Positions 58,970-64,000 of a stretch of DNA of 64,000 bases are shown here, piece by piece (positions within the stretch are counted from its first letter, which is position 1; every line of letters starts with the position of its first letter). This DNA comes from Rapana venosa (taxonomy: Eukaryota > Mollusca > Gastropoda > Neogastropoda > Muricidae): assembly GCA_028751875.1 (NCBI GenBank), contig CM054143.1, positions 66,913,977-66,977,976 on the forward strand, given 5' to 3'. The position numbers were made by a program, and so were the translations under genes. Under the pieces are notes generated by a model. The model worked only from the letters and a program-made list of their open reading frames with translations, ran no database searches and had not been told where the DNA came from.

Positions 58970-61000
58970 AACCGATGATAGGATGGGATTTTTTGTGAAG
59001 TTTTTTCAAAGATATAGTAATAAAACTAATTAAAAAAATTATGTTTAAAAACTACCTACAGTTTGCAGAAGTTGTGGAAATTTCAGTATTAATCGTACAA
59101 AAATTCCCAAAATATGATAAGAAAGCTCGTTTTTTAAGAACAAATTAATACCTCATTTGATTTTATTGCTTAGTTCCCTTGATGATTTCCATTTCTCATT
59201 TGCATACAGTACGCCCCCTCTTCTTACTAACTAAATGGTGACCTCAGTGAGTCAAACGACCAATGCTTTGGACTTGGGATTGTCAGCAGAAATTTTTTAT
59301 GTGTACAGCACATTACACTGACATTTGAAGAAGTGAATGCTGTGTTTTTATTTTGTATGTAGTTACTACTGAATCTCAATGAATTTAGAATTAAAAACTT
59401 TTATTGCTGCTCAAGTCTAACTAGACTGGGACCACATGGAACACAGAACTAGGTCATCGAGGGGTGCTCTCATAATTCATGAACTCTTGTGAAATTTCTC
59501 CGTTATAACAATTATTTTGGGCAATAATTCTGTTAAAAAATAGCTTGTAGTAGTGTTCTTTTTTTCTTCTTCTTAGTATCTGTACTTTGTTGTATCATGT
59601 CAAAATGGTCGGTGAAACATTGTGAAAACAAATGCAGGAATGACAACTCCTGCCTCAATTTCATTTAGAACTTTTAGAAATTTTGACTGATCTGTTTACC
59701 GTTTGTTGTTTGTATGTGCATGTCAGATAGCATTTTTAACATAAACTAGGTAACGGCAGCCCCAGGCGAATTCTGTCATCACTGCTGAAAAGTGGCAAAT
59801 TTTCAGTCTTTTCACTTCTTATTACTCCACTTCTGTTTTACTGATGAAAAAACACTGTATATCCAAAAAAAGTTCAATCTTTCTTCTTTTCATTGAGTGC
59901 GTTTTTATTTCTGTGGCTTGTGTGTCGTCATTACGCAAAGCGTGTGAATGAGGTGTGCGTTCTGCTAAAAATGCTGCGCGGCCGCCATTTTCGCGCACAT
60001 GGACAAATCTTCGAAGAGACATGACCACTTTGAATCCGATGCGTATTCACGACAGACAACTATTGTCACTATATTTGGTATCATTGTGTTCAGATTTTAT
60101 TGTAGAATACTAAGATGGGTGAAAGTTTTTTCATATCTGGCTAATTTTCGCGAAAACGGATTTTTGGCGGTACACGATCTCCAACGGCGAACTCACCTCT
60201 AGCTTAAAATAGCCAATACTCAAGGTGAAAATCAAACTAGACGACCTATTTGTACTAATTTGGGAATGGGTTAATGTATTCATGGACTGTCGTTCACCCG
60301 CAAACCAATAAAAGCGAAGTGTTCAAACTGCGGAAAGTTCGTTAACGCAAGGGCAAGGACGAACGGACATCGCGAACCCATCTTGAACCGATCTTGTCAA
60401 GGATCGACGAATTTTTTTGATTTACAGGGTAAATTTCATAAATGTTTCAATATAGATCATCGATATAACAGTTTATTTATACAAAGATCGCGTGGTTTGC
60501 GTAATAATTCGTGCGATCGTTGAAAACGAAGACTTAGAAAAGGACTATTACGATCGTTGTCGATCTTCCGACATGTGCGAATCGGAAAGAAGAAAGCATG
60601 CCTGATTTCGTCAGATATTTCCGCAAAATCACTTAACAAATTTACGATGATTGCAAAATAAGATAGTTTGAACGTATCTCTATACAATGTATTTTTTTGG
60701 TAAGGTTACGTGGTGAAATAGCGATCGTATTTAACGATTTCCTGAATGACCAGCCTAACCAAGAGAAGATAATCCGAGATCGTCGTGACTCCGTGATTTC
60801 GTGAAGCAGACATCGTCATATGAGCATTCCAAGTTAATTTTGATGTGTGTGTTCAATTTCATTTTACGTCTCTTCACAAAATGTGATATTAGACACATTA
60901 AGAAAAAAAAAGAAAGTGGAGGGGAGGGGGGAGGAATTCTGGGAGTGGGGGGTAAGGGATTAATGTATTAATTAAATCTACACAGAACTGTAAAATGTTA
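58970..61000. other. Clean, unique-looking DNA, no exon recognised
   Basis: Unlike the preceding sequence, this stretch has normal complexity. CpG words become common from about 59870 to 60840. Short open frames on both strands have no named motif. Confidence 0.5.
59925..60010 (-). promoter_or_regulatory. Possible CpG-rich promoter with YY1-like site
   Basis: The reverse strand reads GAAAATGGCGGCCGCG at about 59978-59993, close to the AAnATGGCGGC motif bound by YY1 near start sites of many animal housekeeping genes. It lies in a local CpG cluster (ATGCTGCGCGGCCGCC, TTTTCGCGCAC). A 68-codon reverse-strand open frame (59822-60028) spans it but is not recognisable. The call is inference from one motif. 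Confidence 0.3.
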
Positions 61001-61500
61001 NNNNNNNNNNNNNNNNNNNNNNNNNNNNNNNNNNNNNNNNNNNNNNNNNNNNNNNNNNNNNNNNNNNNNNNNNNNNNNNNNNNNNNNNNNNNNNNNNNNN
61101 NNNNNNNNNNNNNNNNNNNNNNNNNNNNNNNNNNNNNNNNNNNNNNNNNNNNNNNNNNNNNNNNNNNNNNNNNNNNNNNNNNNNNNNNNNNNNNNNNNNN
61201 NNNNNNNNNNNNNNNNNNNNNNNNNNNNNNNNNNNNNNNNNNNNNNNNNNNNNNNNNNNNNNNNNNNNNNNNNNNNNNNNNNNNNNNNNNNNNNNNNNNN
61301 NNNNNNNNNNNNNNNNNNNNNNNNNNNNNNNNNNNNNNNNNNNNNNNNNNNNNNNNNNNNNNNNNNNNNNNNNNNNNNNNNNNNNNNNNNNNNNNNNNNN
61401 NNNNNNNNNNNNNNNNNNNNNNNNNNNNNNNNNNNNNNNNNNNNNNNNNNNNNNNNNNNNNNNNNNNNNNNNNNNNNNNNNNNNNNNNNNNNNNNNNNNN
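61001..61500. other. Assembly gap (500 N)
   Basis: Exactly 500 N, so a spacer of arbitrary length. It cuts through a minus-strand LINE or lies directly beside one. Confidence 0.99.
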
Positions 61501-61946
61501 TTGTTTCACCCCACACGTACAATTGATATAATTTGATAACGTCACACCTGAACGCACTCTTGCTTTCACACAATCATACATACTCACAACACATCTGTAT
61601 AGTTTTCCACGAATACCATTTCTGAACAAAACTGACCACAACAAACTTCTGTTGACAGAGTCTAAAGCCTTCTCAAAATCTATAAATGCAACGTATAATT
61701 TACGTTTTAGACTGAATTGTTTTTGAATGAATGCCATAAGTGTAAACATGTGATCTACTGTGGAATAATTTTGCTTGAAACCTGCTTGAAATTCTCCGGT
61801 TACATTATTTTCTGCAACCCATTCCTATAGTATTCTATTAATCACAGCACTGTAAAGTTTGCTACTTATGTTACACAACGAAATTCCTCTATAATTATTG
61901 GGGTTGTTAGCATCACCTTTCTTATATAATGGAAGGACGATCAACT

Positions 61947-61950
<4 letters not shown>
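61501..61950 (-). mobile_element. LINE RT fragment, minus strand, truncated by a gap
   Basis: Reading down from 61950 the reverse strand gives ELIVLPLYKKGDANNPNNYR and GISLCNISSKLYSAVINRIL. Then come an in-frame stop near 61825, EWVAENNVTGEFQAGF, KLYVAFIDFEKALDSVNRS (the first RT aspartate in FIDFEKA), and RSGVTLSNYINCTCGVKQ. The reading then enters the gap before the YADD box. This is RT motifs 0 to 3 of a LINE. Unlike the other copies it has only one stop over about 140 codons, so it is younger or better sequenced. Confidence 0.85.
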
Positions 61951-61995
<45 letters not shown>

Positions 61996-62028
61996 AGGGA
62001 GGGAGGGAGGGAGGGAGAGAGAGAGAGT
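61949..62028. repeat. GA/GGGA microsatellite
   Basis: An uninterrupted GA tract then GGGA repeats, located immediately upstream of the RT frame of the minus-strand LINE. Confidence 0.95.
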
Positions 62029-62137
62029 ATTACAGTAAACAGTGTCTGAGCCAGTCTTTGCCTCCTTAATTAAAGCAGTGCTAATAGCTCCCTCCCCCCC
62101 CCCCCCCACCAATCATAGCGCTTCCTGGAGTGCCCTT

Positions 62138-62300
62138 TCTCTGCTGATGGTTAGCATTGCACTTGTCTCTGTGAGTCACTCTGCTGATGACTAGCATTGC
62201 ACTTGTCTCTGTGAGTCACTCTGCTGATGGTTAGCATTGCACTTGTCTCTGTGAGTCACTCTGCTGATGGTTAGCACTGCATTGCACTTGTCTCTGTGTG
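62138..62300. repeat. Minisatellite, 42-bp unit, four copies
   Basis: Four near-identical units of CTCTGCTGATGGTTAGCATT, GCACTTGTCTCTGTGAGTCA and CT. The second unit reads GACTAGC instead of GGTTAGC, and the last gains ACTGCATT. Confidence 0.95.
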
Positions 62301-62718
62301 TTACTGGGATGGTAGGCACTGGTAAATGGAAACAAGTGCGTGCCTTGTAACAAGAAAAGGGTCGTGTTTTCCTGGAGAGGTAAAGGAGGGGTGTGGTCCT
62401 ACTTGTCAACATGCAAGCCTTGCTTCTGGCGCAGCGGCAGCGTGGTGTGTCTGCTGTGGCCATGTCACCCGGTGTTAGCTGTGGGTCCTACAGCCTGCTA
62501 ATGCTGTCAGGTCAACCTGTGCACTCCTTGTTTCCACACAATGCCTTCCAAACAACAGCAAGACATGCGCACCTTTAGTGAAGAAGCAAGTGTCAGAGGA
62601 CATGTTTACTACCCCACTCAGAAGCCAGTTAAGCATCAGGATCACTCAAAGACAGAGTATTTTCCGGTGCTAACATTGGTTTTAAACGTGATATGATCAT
62701 GGCAACACAGGAATCAAA

Positions 62719-62725
<7 letters not shown>

Positions 62726-62795
<70 letters not shown>

Positions 62796-62827
62796 ACACA
62801 CACACACACACCACACACACACACACT
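62726..62827. repeat. CA dinucleotide tract
   Basis: About 100 bases of CA with two CC interruptions. Confidence 0.97.
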
Positions 62828-63184
62828 TTAAATTCAAATTCAAAAGATTTATTATCTCAGAGACAGAAATTCCGTGTGCAATGTGATCAAGAGATTGAGA
62901 GGCAGTTTGGTTATTCTTATGACAGCAACCACATTGTCGTCAACAATTTGTGAGTCATCCGTTATGTCAGTTGCTTTTTAAAAACACCAAACTTTGTGAT
63001 TATTTTGCCACCTAGGAAAACCAACATTTAAGTGGACAATTTTTATTGATGTTGTCATTTATCTTGCAAGCTAGTTTTCTTTCTTTATTTCCAAGAAAAA
63101 GTGCAGTCCTTTGAAATATTTCACAAACGATTTTAACAGCAAACTGTATTCTTTTTCTGTCACTTCCTCCTTTTCTACCTTTCT

Positions 63185-63500
63185 GTTTGTCTGTCTTTCT
63201 TTCTCCCTTAGTTTCTTTCTGTCTGTCTGTCCGTCTGTCTGTCTGTCTGTCTGTCTGTCTTTCTGTCTTTCTTTCTTTCTTTCTTTTCTTTTTCTTTCTT
63301 TTCTTTCTTTTTCTTTGTTTGTTTGTTTCTTTCTTTCTTTTTTGTTTCTTACGTTGTTTCTTTCGTTGTTTTTTTGTTTATTTCTTTCTTTCCTGACTGG
63401 CTTTCTTTTGTCTGTCTGTCTGTTTGTTTGTTTGTCTGTCTGTCTGTTTTTCCTGTCTGATTTTCTTCTGTCTTTCTTTCTGTTTGTCGGTCTGTTTTTC
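63185..63500. repeat. CTGT/CTTT pyrimidine-rich tract
   Basis: About 300 bases of TCTGTCTG, TTTCTTTC and GTTTGTTT repeats, all pyrimidine-rich on the + strand. Confidence 0.93.
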
Positions 63501-64000
63501 TTAATTTTAATCTATAGATATTGCATCGTTTTTTGTCCAACAATCATTTCTTCTTTTTGTCATCAGATTAACCTTCATTCTCTGTAAGGTGGTTGAGACA
63601 AGTATGATTATATTCACGCTAAAATCTAATGAAATGGGGGTAGATGAGAGGAAGGGTGGAAGGGTGAGGAATGTAATGGATGCTGATAAGTCAAAAAGAA
63701 TAATTCTGTGCTATTAATCATGTGACGAATATATATTCTGAAGCATCTAGTTTTGCTGAGACATCTGTTAACTTGTTCAAGTAAAGCGATTTCTAAAACA
63801 TTGGCAACACCACGAAAGGAGGAAAAAAGGGGTGATTAAGTGTGTGCCAGCAGCCTCTAGCCTATCCATCTTTGAACACACACCATCCATCATTTCCATG
63901 GGGATCGGTTCCAGCTCCTGTGTTATGGATCATGAGTGCTGAGGGATGAGACATTGGATCTTTCCTCTTAGAGTATAGAGGTGGAAGCGAGCTGGTGTGT

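Larger units (their letters stand above)
62301..64000. other. No gene recognised; simple repeats
   Basis: Holds a CA tract at 62726-62827 and a CTGT/CTTT tract at 63185-63500. Open frames are short or repeat-derived. The final 150 bases show no motif I can name. Confidence 0.5.

Noticed and set aside
60898..61749. Long reverse-strand frame spanning the second N gap
   Set aside because: The part right of the gap is a true RT fragment, but the continuation through N into 60898-61000 has no support.

Overview
The window looks like animal nuclear DNA. It has short exons with GT/AG introns, no compact gene runs, many degenerate non-LTR retrotransposons and abundant micro- and minisatellites. The retrotransposon families and the invertebrate-type phospholipase C gamma (PLCG) exons suggest a lophotrochozoan, most likely a mollusc. 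That assignment is inference from family resemblance only.

The only protein-coding host gene I can support is PLCG on the + strand. Six exons are seen: 12451-12504 (EF-hand region, tentative), 33943-34044 and 36424-36509 (catalytic X box), 37668-37750 (end of X box), 40047-40184 with 41754-41858 (start of the split PH domain), and 42660-42829 (N-terminal SH2 domain). The last five agree in splice phase, apart from one short unseen exon between 34044 and 36424. About 130 residues expected between the first two exons are not found. The catalytic-histidine exon carries several small indels. The gene runs into a 500-N gap at 42931 and I do not see it resume.

Region by region. 1-5400: unrecognised DNA, a minus-strand LINE 3' end and a long RTE-like LINE; bases 1-4093 recur without visible difference at 16382-20474. 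5401-12450: microsatellites, then three successive minisatellites, the last split by a minus-strand LINE and ending exactly at the first PLCG exon. 12505-33177: a very large intron or misjoined interval holding the second copy of the duplication, a LINE split by a 4.36-kb insert, a LINE ORF1-like pseudogene, another RTE-like LINE and a SINE-like repeat. 33178-42930: PLCG exons, almost all edged by tandem arrays, several of which are duplicated exon ends. 43431-61000: a separate contig with three degenerate LINEs, then sequence that looks heavily corrupted (isolated bases smeared into homopolymers) to about 58970, then clean sequence with a possible CpG-rich promoter. 61501-64000: a third contig with a minus-strand LINE RT fragment and simple repeats.

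The most interesting pattern is that tandem amplification has repeatedly captured exon/intron borders of one gene. There are an acceptor-like minisatellite, five to six copies of a half exon with its acceptor, three copies of a donor end, and a 35-bp array of the SH2 exon end. This could bear on splicing and on genome instability, or could partly reflect assembly error. I see no CRISPR array, tRNA, rRNA or operon-type system.
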